DNA of 64,000 nucleotides from G963556115 sp963666605 (GCA_965140405.1 OZ223208.1:558001-622000), one strand, 5' to 3'; counted from the stretch's first letter, positions 46,149 through 56,691 are shown. Program-made: numbers and translations. Notes: generated by a model from the sequence alone, not told the origin.

Positions 46149-48146
46149 TCAAGAGAGTCTCTCTTTAATTTCAGAACTAATTGAAGAAGAAATAAAGCCC
46201 TTTTCCTCAAGGTTATCAAGCTCTCTATACTCTCCCACTCGTACCACCCTCTTCAGTAGACTCTCAATATCTATATCTATACTTGACTCGTCATCGTTCT
46301 GAAGCTCTTTGCAAGCAACCTTTGCTCTCTCATGCATTGCGCCAAAGTATTCTACACACTCGCCGTATGTTTTCGGATTTGTATGTGTAAACTCCAACCA
46401 ACACTCTTCCAGCATATCAAGCACATTCCCAGCGGCCATGAATATTGCTAGATCCTTCTCAATATTATAAATTTGACTATCAAACCCTTTGTGCAGTCTA
46501 CTGTCCCTAAATAGTTTTTTCAGACTCGATAATTTATTAATGAAAACACTTCGCTCTGGTTTCAATAGCTTATCATACTCAGCAAAAGACAAGCCAGCAT
46601 TCTCAGATATTTCCGTCAGCTGCCTTTCACAAATACCTAGTAATTTATTATATGTTCTAGAAGATATAAAACCGCTATCAAAAAGCCTTGCGTAGGTCTT
46701 TCTGGTAACAGTTACTGATTCAATCCAAAAGTAATTTGAGTCTTCTGTGTCAGTATCATTTATTATTTCTGCAATCCTCCCTTTGTAAGCTTTTTGCATT
46801 TTTTGGACGCTATTTTCTGCAAAGACACCGATCTTCCCAACACTCTTTAGCTCAAGTAGCCCAGTCCTTAGTACATGAAGCTGTGCAAGCTTTTTCTGAG
46901 CAATTTTGAAAGCTTCAGGCTTATCAACACCTAGCTTACCCATCAACCACTTTACCGTGGTTCCCTGAACAAGTAAGGTAAACAAGACGATCCCAAGAGT
47001 AAGACCAACAAAAATCTCTCTATTAACGAAGTTTTCATCAAGACTGAGTACCAGTGCTATAGGCACCGCCCCTCTGAGCCCTCCCCAGAACATAATAACC
47101 TGATATTTCCAACTTATCTTATCAGCCTTTCTGATCGCACCAACAATAGGGCATAAACCAAATACAACAACTGCTCTTGAAACAAGGACAGCTATTATCG
47201 CCCCACCAACATAGCTCAACAAATTACTATTATAACCGAACTGCCATATCAACCCATCCTCTGAGAAACCAAGTAATAAAAAGATAAAGCTATTGGCAAT
47301 GAATGAAGCAAACTCCCAAAAGCTATCCACATAATCCTTGAGTTGTGTATTGAAATGGCTGGCTCCATAATAGCTAATGACGATACCAGCACCAAGTACA
47401 GACATTACCCCAGAAGATTCAAATCCTTTATCAGCTACAATATAGGCTGCGTAGGCAGCAATAGTCATCAAAGCAATCTGCACCATCGGTTGACTCTTGG
47501 CTTTTGATATACAAAAAGAAAGTATTGCCCCTATAACAGCACCAACTATTATCCCTGAAAAAAAGACAGTAAGAAAACTTCCCGCACTCTCAAAACCGGT
47601 AACAAGGGTTATTGCTGCTCCAGTCAATATTATTTTTTTGATCACTGTAAACATAACAATTGCTGTTGCATCATTACATATACTCTCACAGTCAACCAAC
47701 ATTGTCAACCTCTTAGGCGCACCTATGTCCTTGAACAGTGCAATAACGGCGACAGGATCCGTTGCTGATATTAGCGCCCCAAAAAGCATTGCATAGCTGA
47801 TATCAAGCGGAGTAAAGTAATAGACCAATCCGCCAGTAACAAATGTTGAAACGACCAACCCCGGCACAGCCAGTGTCAACGTTGGAAATAGATTCCGCAG
47901 CAACTCCCGTGGATTTATTTGAATTGAAGCTTCGAATATTAAAGCAGGTAGCAAAACCAATAGAATCAGATCTGGGGTGAGCTTTACTGCAGAAGTATCA
48001 AAATTGATTCTTTCAAAGAGATCTGACACAACGATACCAATTACCACCAAACCAATTGTATAGGGAAAATTTATCTTCTTTAGAAGAACGGATGATACCG
48101 TAGCAATAAAGAGAAGTAATAACAAAACATCCAAGTATTCCAGCAT
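46149..48146 (-). CDS. Na+/H+ antiporter, CPA1 (NhaP-like) family
   Basis: A 665-residue inner-membrane cation/proton antiporter. The first 420 residues hold about twelve membrane segments with the CPA1 core ALISATDPVAVIALFKDIGA (the T-D-P of the unwound helix) and CESICNDATAIVMF (the ion-binding N-D pair), plus FWGGLRGAVPIALVLSL. The last 240 residues are a helical cytoplasmic tail, longer than in the shortest NhaP proteins, and probably regulatory. It is a monocistronic-looking gene. It keeps internal pH and sodium steady and may also serve the sodium-coupled TRAP importers (an inference). Confidence 0.9.
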   Translation of the reverse strand: MLEYLDVLLLLLFIATVSSVLLKKINFPYTIGLVVIGIVVSDLFERINFDTSAVKLTPDLILLVLLPALIFEASIQINPRELLRNLFPTLTLAVPGLVVSTFVTGGLVYYFTPLDISYAMLFGALISATDPVAVIALFKDIGAPKRLTMLVDCESICNDATAIVMFTVIKKIILTGAAITLVTGFESAGSFLTVFFSGIIVGAVIGAILSFCISKAKSQPMVQIALMTIAAYAAYIVADKGFESSGVMSVLGAGIVISYYGASHFNTQLKDYVDSFWEFASFIANSFIFLLLGFSEDGLIWQFGYNSNLLSYVGGAIIAVLVSRAVVVFGLCPIVGAIRKADKISWKYQVIMFWGGLRGAVPIALVLSLDENFVNREIFVGLTLGIVLFTLLVQGTTVKWLMGKLGVDKPEAFKIAQKKLAQLHVLRTGLLELKSVGKIGVFAENSVQKMQKAYKGRIAEIINDTDTEDSNYFWIESVTVTRKTYARLFDSGFISSRTYNKLLGICERQLTEISENAGLSFAEYDKLLKPERSVFINKLSSLKKLFRDSRLHKGFDSQIYNIEKDLAIFMAAGNVLDMLEECWLEFTHTNPKTYGECVEYFGAMHERAKVACKELQNDDESSIDIDIESLLKRVVRVGEYRELDNLEEKGFISSSISSEIKERLS

Positions 48147-49012
48147 AGTAACTTACCTTTAGTTATCGTATTTAATAGAAATTATTTCTACTTACAGAGA
48201 TTCGCGTTTATTATTTATAACCAAACGCCACATTATATTAATACCTTGTGAGGTATCATTCATATAAATAAAACCCAGCATAGCAATTTATTGGGACATC
48301 ATCGGCAATTTTTAGAGCCTGACTTGCTACCAATTATAACGTTATTATTCTATCCTATTTCACTCGAAAAACAACAGCTTAACACCCACGAAACCACATA
48401 AATAAATAAAACAACTCTTAATTATTTCTATTAAAGCATTTACTCAAAGGAATGCTTCTAAAGCACCAAGTTCATCATTCAAAATTGTTCTAATTACTAC
48501 CATAACCGACACAATATGTAGCCAGCTAACACTCAACAACAACAACCACATTATTACCCTAAAGACCACCAAAAGAAGTATCAAAAGATCTACTTGTTGA
48601 AATAGTGAAACCATCTTCCAGATAGAGTCGTTACCATGATACCAGAATTATGTGCGGCTCTAGCTTCGCATTTTATTAACTAGCACTAATAATATATCGC
48701 ATCTATTATCTATCACAAATAGTAAGAACCAAACATAAGTAGGTCTTAAGGGCATAACATAATATATTAGATCACTATAGACACTACTCAACTTATACAC
48801 ACTATCATCATTTAGCTCATGTAGTTAGTATTATACCGTATCATGACATTGCATATCAAGAAAAGCAAGTTGATTTATGATTGACAAAAATACTCGCTCA
48901 TGTAATATAAAGTTGTTTTCTATAAATATGCACTAGACTGTCAGTCCCAAAAAGCCCTTACTCATAAAATTGATATCCAATATATATGCTCTATTTCAGA
49001 AAGAAAATCCTC
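48147..49012. other. Long non-coding region with a diverged repeat
   Basis: No gene. The stretch 48294-48556 has a collinear relative at 52676-52937. Both contain AAAAACAACAGCTTAACAC and, 171-172 bases later, ACAACAACCACATTATTA. What it encodes, if anything, is unclear. Confidence 0.5.
48294..48556. repeat. Diverged repeat, copy 1
   Basis: Partner of 52676-52937. Exact shared segments are at 48367-48385 and 48539-48556, with similar text between (ACAATATGTAGCCA and others). Both copies precede a rightward gene for a secreted or envelope protein. Confidence 0.65.
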
Positions 49013-50248
49013 ATGATAAGACTCACGCTGATAACACTACTCATAAGCCTCACCTTGACATGCCATGCTTATGAAACTAGCTCAAAAATTATTACTACTG
49101 AAAAAGGTCAGACAACTATCCCCTGCCCCAATGGATACTTCTTCCTCCCTGATATACCTGAAAGTGAAATAAATGTCGACAACTACGATACTAGTGAGCA
49201 TTATGACTACGTATTATCTAGGATTGTAGACATTAAAATAAATCCTGACAATTATGACTCAATAAAGTTACTACTTGTTGGGGTTTCAACGACTAAAGAG
49301 ATCTCGCAAAGTGAGTTTGATATACAAAAAGCAAGCATCAAAGAAAGAATAAAATCTTCTATATCACGACAAAAGAACAAAAGTACTGATGAACGTTCAG
49401 ACGAAATAAACATCACGGAGTACACACCTTTTGCTGAGACGGATAATTGCTTATGTTACTCCCGCCATATAACTTATAAACAAGCACCAGCACAGCAAAA
49501 AGAAAATGAATTCACTTCCACAGCATTTATTATGCTGCCCGACTCTATATTATTTGTTAGATTTGTAACCTATAATCCCAGAGAAAGCAACCAACAAGAA
49601 CTTCTTAATTATATAAAGACAGTGTTTGATGCTAACGAAGTCACGACAAAGACTACTAATAAAATCTCAGAATCAAGTGGTCTGAAAAATACAGAGACAT
49701 TTCATCAGCCCGCAACTGCCGACCAACATAACATTGATTATTCATTTGAGTATCCGTCATCTTGGGAATTACGTACAAACCAAACAAATGAAAATACACT
49801 TATGATAGCGAATAATTCACAATCTTGTAACCCTGTTTTAACATTTATAGTTGAAGATTACAAGCTCCCACTACCTCAAGATGAAATAACTAATTTCAAT
49901 AAAATTGAGCAACGTCGTATTGCAGCAACAATACTTTATGATAAAATGGCTAAGGGAGATAATGATAATTATAAATCACTATCGAAAAAAAGTACACTTA
50001 CAAAACATGGTAGATACCCACTACTTACAATAGAAGAGTGCGCAATACTTGATTTTAAAGCAGAACAGGACATCTACTCTCACAGTAAATCATACTACCT
50101 TATTATAGACTCTCGTTTACTCCTATTTCTTCTTTCCGTTCATCAATACAACTTACCAGAAGTTATAGAGGAGGCTGATAGAGTATTCAATGAAGCTTTA
50201 CCAGAAGTGGATCAGTTTTTTAAAAATGTTAAAATAAATAGTTACTAA
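49013..50248 (+). CDS. Secreted protein of unknown function (PsbP-like segment)
   Basis: A 411-residue protein with signal peptide MIRLTLITLLISLTLTCHA, cleaved before YETSS. The start at 49013 is preferred over an ATG at 48986 because AGAAAG precedes it and the signal peptide starts there. Near residue 240 is YSFEYPSSWELRTNQTNENT, a strand-turn-strand motif (YxFxYPxxW) like the start of PsbP/Mog1-type domains. The neighbour at 50331 has the same motif twice, so the two are relatives. No catalytic motif is seen. Function is unknown. Confidence 0.75.
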   Translation: MIRLTLITLLISLTLTCHAYETSSKIITTEKGQTTIPCPNGYFFLPDIPESEINVDNYDTSEHYDYVLSRIVDIKINPDNYDSIKLLLVGVSTTKEISQSEFDIQKASIKERIKSSISRQKNKSTDERSDEINITEYTPFAETDNCLCYSRHITYKQAPAQQKENEFTSTAFIMLPDSILFVRFVTYNPRESNQQELLNYIKTVFDANEVTTKTTNKISESSGLKNTETFHQPATADQHNIDYSFEYPSSWELRTNQTNENTLMIANNSQSCNPVLTFIVEDYKLPLPQDEITNFNKIEQRRIAATILYDKMAKGDNDNYKSLSKKSTLTKHGRYPLLTIEECAILDFKAEQDIYSHSKSYYLIIDSRLLLFLLSVHQYNLPEVIEEADRVFNEALPEVDQFFKNVKINSY

Positions 50249-50330
50249 TATAAAACAGAATGCATGCAGTGCAAATTTTATTTAAACTTAATAAGCTATC
50301 AATCTACAATCAAAAAGCAGAAAGCTAATA

Positions 50331-51653
50331 ATGAAAAATATATTATTCTATACCGCTCTACTCATATTACTACTTACTTCAAAGCTCGCATTCTCAGCAG
50401 ATACCTCTGAACTACCGAGTGCTTACGATCTTCTATACTCATTTAATAACTCTTCAAAAACATCTATAATCGCCCCATCAAAGAAGACTTATAACTACGG
50501 GATAGCAATTAAACATCCAAAAGATTGGGAGGTTTCAAAATTGCAGCATGAGGGAAGAATTGGCTTAATAGTCCCCCCTTATCGTTCATCAAATTATCCT
50601 TTTAGTTTTATAGAAATTATTATTACTGATGAGAAGATGCCTGCAGGACCAGCTTCTGAACGGTTTTACTCTTCTCAGAGTACAATGAAACATACGAATT
50701 ATAACATTATTTCATATAAACGCAGTACTCTCAATGGACACCCAGCAGTTGACCTGGTGGTGACTGCGCATGATAAAAAGATCGCCCAAAATTTATTCAT
50801 AATTTCACATATTACAACGGTCTTTATAGACAACTACTCAATCACATTCAATTTCTTAGTTAGCTCTGATGATACCGCAGAAGGCAAAAGTGTGACAAAT
50901 AAATTTATAGCTACTATTCTTCCTGTTTTTAAAGCAATAGTTGCTTCAGCCAGCATTACAAAGCAGGGTTCACGAACTACTCCTGAGCCCGACTCTATGG
51001 CAACAAAATCCTCACTTGATACTTTCTCCACACCGAATAGTAAAGCAATTGCCAAAGAGCTTGAGGGCATGCTCAAGACATTTAGCATCCCTCCATCAAA
51101 GACTTCGTTTGGCTTGGGCTATTCATTCAAGTACCCTAAAAGCTGGAAAGGAATTGTAACAAATACTGGGAACGTCGGCGGGTTCATCATATGTCCCTTA
51201 ACGCCACCACTCTTCCCAATAAGTACGGTCATAATAATGATGAGCAATTCCACTGATACAGCCAAAAAGTATCACATTAACAAAGATAGCGATATTTGCA
51301 ACAACATCGCCGATTATATTTATGCTAATAATCGAACCCAAAGCGTCGAAGATGCAGATGCGACAAACAATATTACTGAGGAAATGATTATCAGCAAAGA
51401 AAAGATACAAATGGGCGGTTATCCCGCTATAGTTTTCACAACTCAAGAAAAACCCCATGATGATAAGATTGGAGACTGTATAATTATGGGCAAGGAGTAC
51501 AAAATCATCACCAACGAACTTATTCTTATGATCTCATATACAGCAACTATTGCGTATAAGTCAGACGAAGACATCATCGTTGGTAAAGAGTTCTTTTATG
51601 ATATGGCTCAGATATATGACTATCTTCTTCCAGAGATAAAATTTACAAAGTAG
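50331..51653 (+). CDS. Secreted protein of unknown function, relative of the preceding gene
   Basis: A 440-residue protein with a signal peptide (MKNILFYTALLILLLTSKLA, cleaved after FSA, before DTSELP). Two copies of the same module are visible: YGIAIKHPKDWEVSKLQHEG near residue 55 and LGYSFKYPKSWKGIVTNTGN near residue 265, each followed by hydrophobic strands ending in an acidic-Ser-rich loop. It is 82 bases after the related gene at 49013 on the same strand. It ends in front of the hairpin at 51744. Function is unknown; a two-domain periplasmic binding or envelope role is possible. Confidence 0.78.
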   Translation: MKNILFYTALLILLLTSKLAFSADTSELPSAYDLLYSFNNSSKTSIIAPSKKTYNYGIAIKHPKDWEVSKLQHEGRIGLIVPPYRSSNYPFSFIEIIITDEKMPAGPASERFYSSQSTMKHTNYNIISYKRSTLNGHPAVDLVVTAHDKKIAQNLFIISHITTVFIDNYSITFNFLVSSDDTAEGKSVTNKFIATILPVFKAIVASASITKQGSRTTPEPDSMATKSSLDTFSTPNSKAIAKELEGMLKTFSIPPSKTSFGLGYSFKYPKSWKGIVTNTGNVGGFIICPLTPPLFPISTVIIMMSNSTDTAKKYHINKDSDICNNIADYIYANNRTQSVEDADATNNITEEMIISKEKIQMGGYPAIVFTTQEKPHDDKIGDCIIMGKEYKIITNELILMISYTATIAYKSDEDIIVGKEFFYDMAQIYDYLLPEIKFTK

Positions 51654-51743
51654 CTATTATTCACTTACAGTAGGCAATACTAAACTTTTAAGAAGCACTG
51701 TTGAAAAGATAGTTGTCTGAAATTACATAAATGACTACATAAA

Positions 51744-51777
51744 TAATCCCTGTACATAGCATTAATTACAGGGATTA
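51744..51777. terminator. Hairpin between convergent genes
   Basis: TAATCCCTGTA and TACAGGGATTA form an 11-bp stem with a 12-base loop. It lies between the rightward secreted-protein gene (stop 51653) and the leftward LacI copy (end 51795). Only a short T-rich tail is present. Confidence 0.55.
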
Positions 51778-51794
51778 CTTATAGGGGCAATCCC

Positions 51795-52650
51795 TCACTC
51801 CGCAACAGGCAGTAAACTGCTATTTCTAATAACAATACTTGGAGGAAGGTGAATATTAATACTCTCTCTATGCTGGGGACTTTTCAGAGCAACCATAATG
51901 ATTTTTATGCTCAACCTTGCCATCTCTTCTAGTGGCTGGTGTATACTTGAGATTTTGTTAATCTTTGCGATAAAGGTATCATCAAAACCCACAACAGCGA
52001 TATCCTCAGGTACCTTTATATCATGCTCCATTGCAATCTGTATAAAATCGTATGCTGCTGGGTCATTAAAGCAAAACACGGCTGTAAAATCAAGTTTTGC
52101 AGTAGTGAGAAAATACTGACAAATATCCTCTCTTATCTGATATCGACTTACAGAATTATCATTAATTTCTATAAAACCGACATCCTCAGCGTTCATTCCT
52201 TGCATATACAGCTCTTGAATAAAGCCACTAAACTTAATATCGGTCTTTTGCCCTAAGCAACAGAATCTTGTATGCCCTTGTTTTAGAAGGTGCTTCGCTA
52301 CTAGCGCTCCGCCTAATTGGTGATCAAGAGAGACACTATCAATCGTTTCGACCGGCATTGTTACAGCAACAGTTGGGATATTCAAGGACTTTATTTTTTG
52401 CACGCTATAATCTGAGGCCGGGACATAGATGATACCATCAACCTGCCGAGAAGAAAAAATATCCATATTTTCTACCTCTGTAATGGGATTGAAGTTACAG
52501 TTATGCAGCAAGAGACTATAGCCACTACTTCTTGCCTGTTTTTCAATTTCACCAATCAAGTCAATAAAGTATGGATTATAAATATCACAGAGGCTGACCC
52601 CAATGATTTTTGAGTTATTATTCTTGAGTGTTTGGGCTGCTTTATTTGGA
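51795..52650 (-). pseudogene. Truncated LacI-family regulator, lacking its DNA-binding domain
   Basis: This matches the regulator at 55451-56452 from its residue about 53 to the end, but the N-terminal helix-turn-helix is gone. The match stops sharply at 52650, and the upstream frame reaches a stop with no ATG. The sensor domain (SKIIGVSLCDIYNPYFIDL, VPASDYSVQKIKSLNIP, VAVVGFDDTF) is open. The first possible start is a TTG at 52559. It cannot bind operator DNA. It could at most act as a sugar-binding or dimer-poisoning product, but it is probably a dead copy. Its 5' part (52237-52650) is nearly identical to the intact gene while the 3' part is diverged. Confidence 0.85.
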
Positions 52651-53367
52651 AAAGTGATAGCACATCTATTTTTGAGACATCATTATCAATTTGTAATTCA
52701 TGACTAACCAGCAAATATGTCATTACAACTCTATCCTATTTTAATCCAAAAAACAACAGCTTAACACACATGCAACTACATAATGGAATAAAACAACTCA
52801 TAATTATTCAATTATAACAATTATACAAACAAACCTTAATACAATAACAAACTCTGCTCTCTATATTACTCTATTTACGACTACAATCGACATAATATGT
52901 AGCCAACCAGCATCCAACCACAACAACCACATTATTATCCTAAGAACCGCCGAAAGCAGTACGATAAAACATGTACTTAATATGTGAAACAATCAAACAG
53001 AGTAAGCTGTGGCTTCAGTATCATGGTTATTAACAAGTATTACTTACTATTATATTCGCTGCAACAAACAATATGTATTATACCATCATAGTAAAATCAC
53101 TGAATCTCTGTCTCTCTATTTACGATACAACTGCATACCTGATGTTACTCACCTCTGGCGATCCTATTCCATACCAATGCATACCAAAATAACGACTTAG
53201 TTTACGATTAAAAAAGACACTAAATAAAGATTTATCTAGTGATCACTGACAAATTTCAACAACAAGGACTATCAACTTCCTCCTTAATTACTGTTGAAAA
53301 TAATGGTCATATCACTATAATTTCTTTATCTCTAGAATTTTTAAAGTCTACTCTTAAAGGACTGCTA
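52651..53367. other. Long non-coding region with a diverged repeat
   Basis: No gene. It begins where the LacI copy breaks off. 52676-52937 is the relative of 48294-48556. The 63-codon frame at 53009-53200 has no support. Confidence 0.5.
52676..52937. repeat. Diverged repeat, copy 2
   Basis: Partner of 48294-48556, same orientation. It starts about 25 bases beyond the breakpoint of the truncated LacI copy, which suggests that the duplication and the truncation arose in one rearrangement. Confidence 0.65.
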
Positions 53368-55431
53368 ATGCATATTACAATTGTTAAAAATAATAAACTT
53401 ATCAGGTCTATTTTATTTCTGATTTCCCTTATGTTTGCAATAAATACGACGGTTTGCATGGCCCAAGAAGTAGACGGCAAAGCATACTTGAATAAAATAG
53501 ACGGAATAGGTGTTATCGCTATTCGTCTAAATATCGCCAAAGGAAATTACCTTTACCACACAGATTTGGGAGACCCTAAGGCAAATGAAATGCCTTTAAA
53601 GATTACCCTTTCAAATGACACCTACAAAATCAAATCCTTTGCGACAAGTAAACCAATTTTAAAAACCCAAGAGTTATTCTCCGAACCAGGCAAGACAATA
53701 AAAGTCAATGCTCACACAGGTACAGCTTATATATACCTAATATTAAGCAAGAACAACAAGCCTTCACCAACCAACTCCTCAGTTCAAAACGCACAGAATT
53801 TAGAGGTATACCTGAGTGGTCAGATGTGCAATACCCAACGATGCCTGCAACTATCTTTAACATTACCTGTTGATACAGAACTAGAATCAACAGATGTAAA
53901 AAAGATATTCGAGCTAATGCCTAACATGTCTGAATTTTCTAAACCTCCACTTAGTTGGAGTAAACCTTCGATGCAAAAAAATAGTGCTCTTGATCCAACC
54001 ATTGCAAATATGAGTAGCTCATGCAAGTTTAAAAATCTGCTAAATCAATCTATGAATACTAAGGCAGTCTCTCAAGAAATCCCTTCTCTGCTGAAAGACA
54101 CCCAGCAAAATACTACCGAACTCCCAAAATTCCATATAAAACATCACACCGCAAAGTATGGACTTATTGTCTGGCTTGGCATTGCGATAGTAGCGGGGAT
54201 ACTACTAAATTTCATGCCCTGCGTTCTACCAGTGATTTCATTGAAGCTTATGGGGTTTGTCAATCAAGCACACGAAAGCCGTAAAAGACTAATTCTACTA
54301 AGTATTTGTTTTTCAGCAGGAATACTAACAGTCTTTTTTGCACTTGCACTCGCCGCTGTTTTCTTTGGGCTACAATGGGGTGAACAATTTCAAAGCGAAC
54401 TCTTCAATATAATTCTTGTTTGTCTGGTATTTTCATTCGCTTTGAGCTTTTTTGGTATTTATGAAATACAAGTACCAGAATTTGCGGGGAAACTGCAAAA
54501 AGACGGAGTCCTCCCTAGAGAGGGATATCTTGGTACATACTGCACTGGTATTCTTGCTACGCTTATGGCAACACCCTGTAGTGGCCCTTTCCTAGGGGCT
54601 ACAATAAGCTGGGCTCTTACTCAGACTGCATTCACAGTAATAGCAGTATTTCTCTGTCTTGGTTTTGGAATGGCGCTACCATACTTTTTGCTAAGTATGA
54701 GTAGCAGGCTAAGAAAATTTCTACCAAAACCTGGAGGCTGGATGCTAACATTCAGAGTAAGCATGGGCTTCGTACTCCTCCTTACTGTTATATATTTGAT
54801 GATATTTATAAAAACTCAAAATCTTGTTTCTACTTGTGCTCTACTGGTCTTTATTGCTTTCTCCTGTTGGATATTTGGCAAATATGGATCTATTATTCAC
54901 AGAAAAAGAATACGCTGGCTTGCTCGACTATCCTCTATTGCTATTATATTTTTAGGAACCTATCTCTCATTCTATGTATTTAAACCTTTTCTTTCTAAGG
55001 GCTCTAATACTGCACAATATACACAAGGTTCTTTAGAATCAGAACACAACGCTAACAAAAAATTTGAGACAATACGGCATCCATTTGATTTCACGGCTTT
55101 TCGTAATGACCTATCGAGCGGGAAAAATGTATTGGTAAAATTCACTGCAGACTGGTGCCCAAACTGCCAATATAACAGTCACTATGTTTTTTCTAATGAA
55201 GAGGTTCTAGATGATCTCAAAAACAAAAATGTTGTATTTTATGAAGCAGATATGACAGATGACACCCCGCAGACAAGAATGATTCGTGACCTACTCAAAT
55301 CTATCGGGGGTTCAGCTATCCCGTATGTCGGCATATTCCCTGCTGATGCACCAGAATCCCCATACGTACTTCCAGATATACTTACAGTGTCAGAAGTTAT
55401 CAACACACTTAACAAGTTGCCAAATAATTAA
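53368..55431 (+). CDS. Thiol:disulfide interchange protein DsbD-like
   Basis: A 687-residue inner-membrane reductant transporter that carries electrons from cytoplasmic thioredoxin to the periplasm. It has a signal peptide (ends CMA before QEVDG). The N-terminal periplasmic domain (to about 250) carries the Cys pair of GQMCNTQRCLQL. The membrane core has eight segments with the two key Cys in NFMPCVLPVISLK and MATPCSGPFLGA. The C-terminal thioredoxin domain has the active site DWCPNC near residue 590. Start at 53368 is preferred (AAAGGA six bases upstream) over a GTG at 53239. Convergent with the LacI gene. Confidence 0.88.
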   Translation: MHITIVKNNKLIRSILFLISLMFAINTTVCMAQEVDGKAYLNKIDGIGVIAIRLNIAKGNYLYHTDLGDPKANEMPLKITLSNDTYKIKSFATSKPILKTQELFSEPGKTIKVNAHTGTAYIYLILSKNNKPSPTNSSVQNAQNLEVYLSGQMCNTQRCLQLSLTLPVDTELESTDVKKIFELMPNMSEFSKPPLSWSKPSMQKNSALDPTIANMSSSCKFKNLLNQSMNTKAVSQEIPSLLKDTQQNTTELPKFHIKHHTAKYGLIVWLGIAIVAGILLNFMPCVLPVISLKLMGFVNQAHESRKRLILLSICFSAGILTVFFALALAAVFFGLQWGEQFQSELFNIILVCLVFSFALSFFGIYEIQVPEFAGKLQKDGVLPREGYLGTYCTGILATLMATPCSGPFLGATISWALTQTAFTVIAVFLCLGFGMALPYFLLSMSSRLRKFLPKPGGWMLTFRVSMGFVLLLTVIYLMIFIKTQNLVSTCALLVFIAFSCWIFGKYGSIIHRKRIRWLARLSSIAIIFLGTYLSFYVFKPFLSKGSNTAQYTQGSLESEHNANKKFETIRHPFDFTAFRNDLSSGKNVLVKFTADWCPNCQYNSHYVFSNEEVLDDLKNKNVVFYEADMTDDTPQTRMIRDLLKSIGGSAIPYVGIFPADAPESPYVLPDILTVSEVINTLNKLPNN

Positions 55432-55450
55432 AGCAGACTTAATTCTCTAT

Positions 55451-56452
55451 TTATGAAGTAACAGAGACTGAGCTACTACCTCTAACAATAATACTTGGAG
55501 AGAGTTTGATATTAACGCTTTCCCTTGCTTGAGGGCTCTCCAATTCATCCATAATGATTTTTATACTCAGCCTTGCCATCTCTTCTAACGGTTGGTGAAT
55601 GCTAGATATTTTATTAATTTTTGCTATAAAGGTATCATCAAAGCCCACAACAGCAATATCTCCAGGAACCTTTATCCCATGCTCTGTTGCTATTTGTATA
55701 AAATCGTATGCAGCAGGATCATTAAAGCAAAACATCGCAGTAAAATCAAATTTTGCATTAGAATTAAAATATTTACAAATATCATCTCTTATCTGATATC
55801 GACTTACAGAATCATCCTTTATCTCTATAAAATCGACACTATCTCCATTCATTCCTTGCAAATATAGCTCTTGAATAAAACCACTAAACTTTATATCGGT
55901 CTTTTGCCCTAAGCAACAGAATCTTGTATGCCCTTGTTTTAGAAGGTGCTTCGCTACTAGCGCTCCGCCTAATTGGTGATCAAGAGAGACACTATCAATC
56001 GTTTCGACCGGCATTGTTACAGCAACAGTTGGGATATTCAAGGACTTTATTTTTTGCACGCTATAATCTGAGGCCGGGACATAGATGATACCATCAACCT
56101 GTCGAGAAGAAAAAATATCCATATTTTCTACCTCTGTAATGGGATTGAAGTTACAGTTATGCAGCAAGAGACTATAGCCACTACTTCTTGCCTGTTTTTC
56201 AATTTCACCAATCAAGTCAATAAAGTATGGATTATAAATATCACAGAGGCTGACCCCAATGATTTTTGAGTTATTATTCTTGAGTGTTTGGGCTGCTTTA
56301 TTTGGAGAATAATTCAACTCAATTATAGACTCCTTGACCCTCTTTCTGACTTCATCTTTCACATTTGGGTGATTGTTTATTACACGCGAAACCGTTGCTT
56401 GCGAAACATTAGCATGTTTTGCAATATCATTCATTGTTGGTTTTCTCATCAC
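55451..56452 (-). CDS. LacI-family transcriptional regulator
   Basis: A 333-residue repressor: helix-turn-helix at residues 4-24 (TMNDIAKHANVSQATVSRVI), hinge helix NKAAQTLKNN, then a periplasmic-binding-protein-like effector domain (SKIIGVSLCDIYNPYFIDL, VAVTMPVETIDSV, AVVGFDDTFIAKINKISS). It is divergent from the sucrose/fructan ABC operon starting at 56752, and an 18-bp palindrome of LacI type sits in the shared region. It is very likely the local repressor, with the imported sugar or its product as inducer. The truncated copy at 51795 derives from this gene or a close relative. Confidence 0.93.
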   Translation of the reverse strand: MMRKPTMNDIAKHANVSQATVSRVINNHPNVKDEVRKRVKESIIELNYSPNKAAQTLKNNNSKIIGVSLCDIYNPYFIDLIGEIEKQARSSGYSLLLHNCNFNPITEVENMDIFSSRQVDGIIYVPASDYSVQKIKSLNIPTVAVTMPVETIDSVSLDHQLGGALVAKHLLKQGHTRFCCLGQKTDIKFSGFIQELYLQGMNGDSVDFIEIKDDSVSRYQIRDDICKYFNSNAKFDFTAMFCFNDPAAYDFIQIATEHGIKVPGDIAVVGFDDTFIAKINKISSIHQPLEEMARLSIKIIMDELESPQARESVNIKLSPSIIVRGSSSVSVTS

Positions 56453-56662
56453 GCCCTCTCATCTTTTACAATAATCTGTATGCTTTATCTTACCATATAA
56501 ATTCCTACTATTCAATAAGTGCCATCAAAAAACTGCATAAACAACCTAATATTCAGAATTTTATTCAACACTGTATTTATTTAATATAGAAGCAGTTACA
56601 GTAATAATCTCTTAAAAAATCACTAAATATAAATAAAATAGAATTTTAGCTGCTCTTAAAAC

Positions 56663-56691
56663 TTGACTAAGGTTGATTTATGGTGTAATTT
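56663..56691 (+). promoter_or_regulatory. Predicted promoter of the sucrose/fructan operon
   Basis: -35 TTGACT (56663-56668), 17 bases, -10 TAATTT (56686-56691). The expected start of transcription is close to 56698, just before the operator palindrome. Confidence 0.6.
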
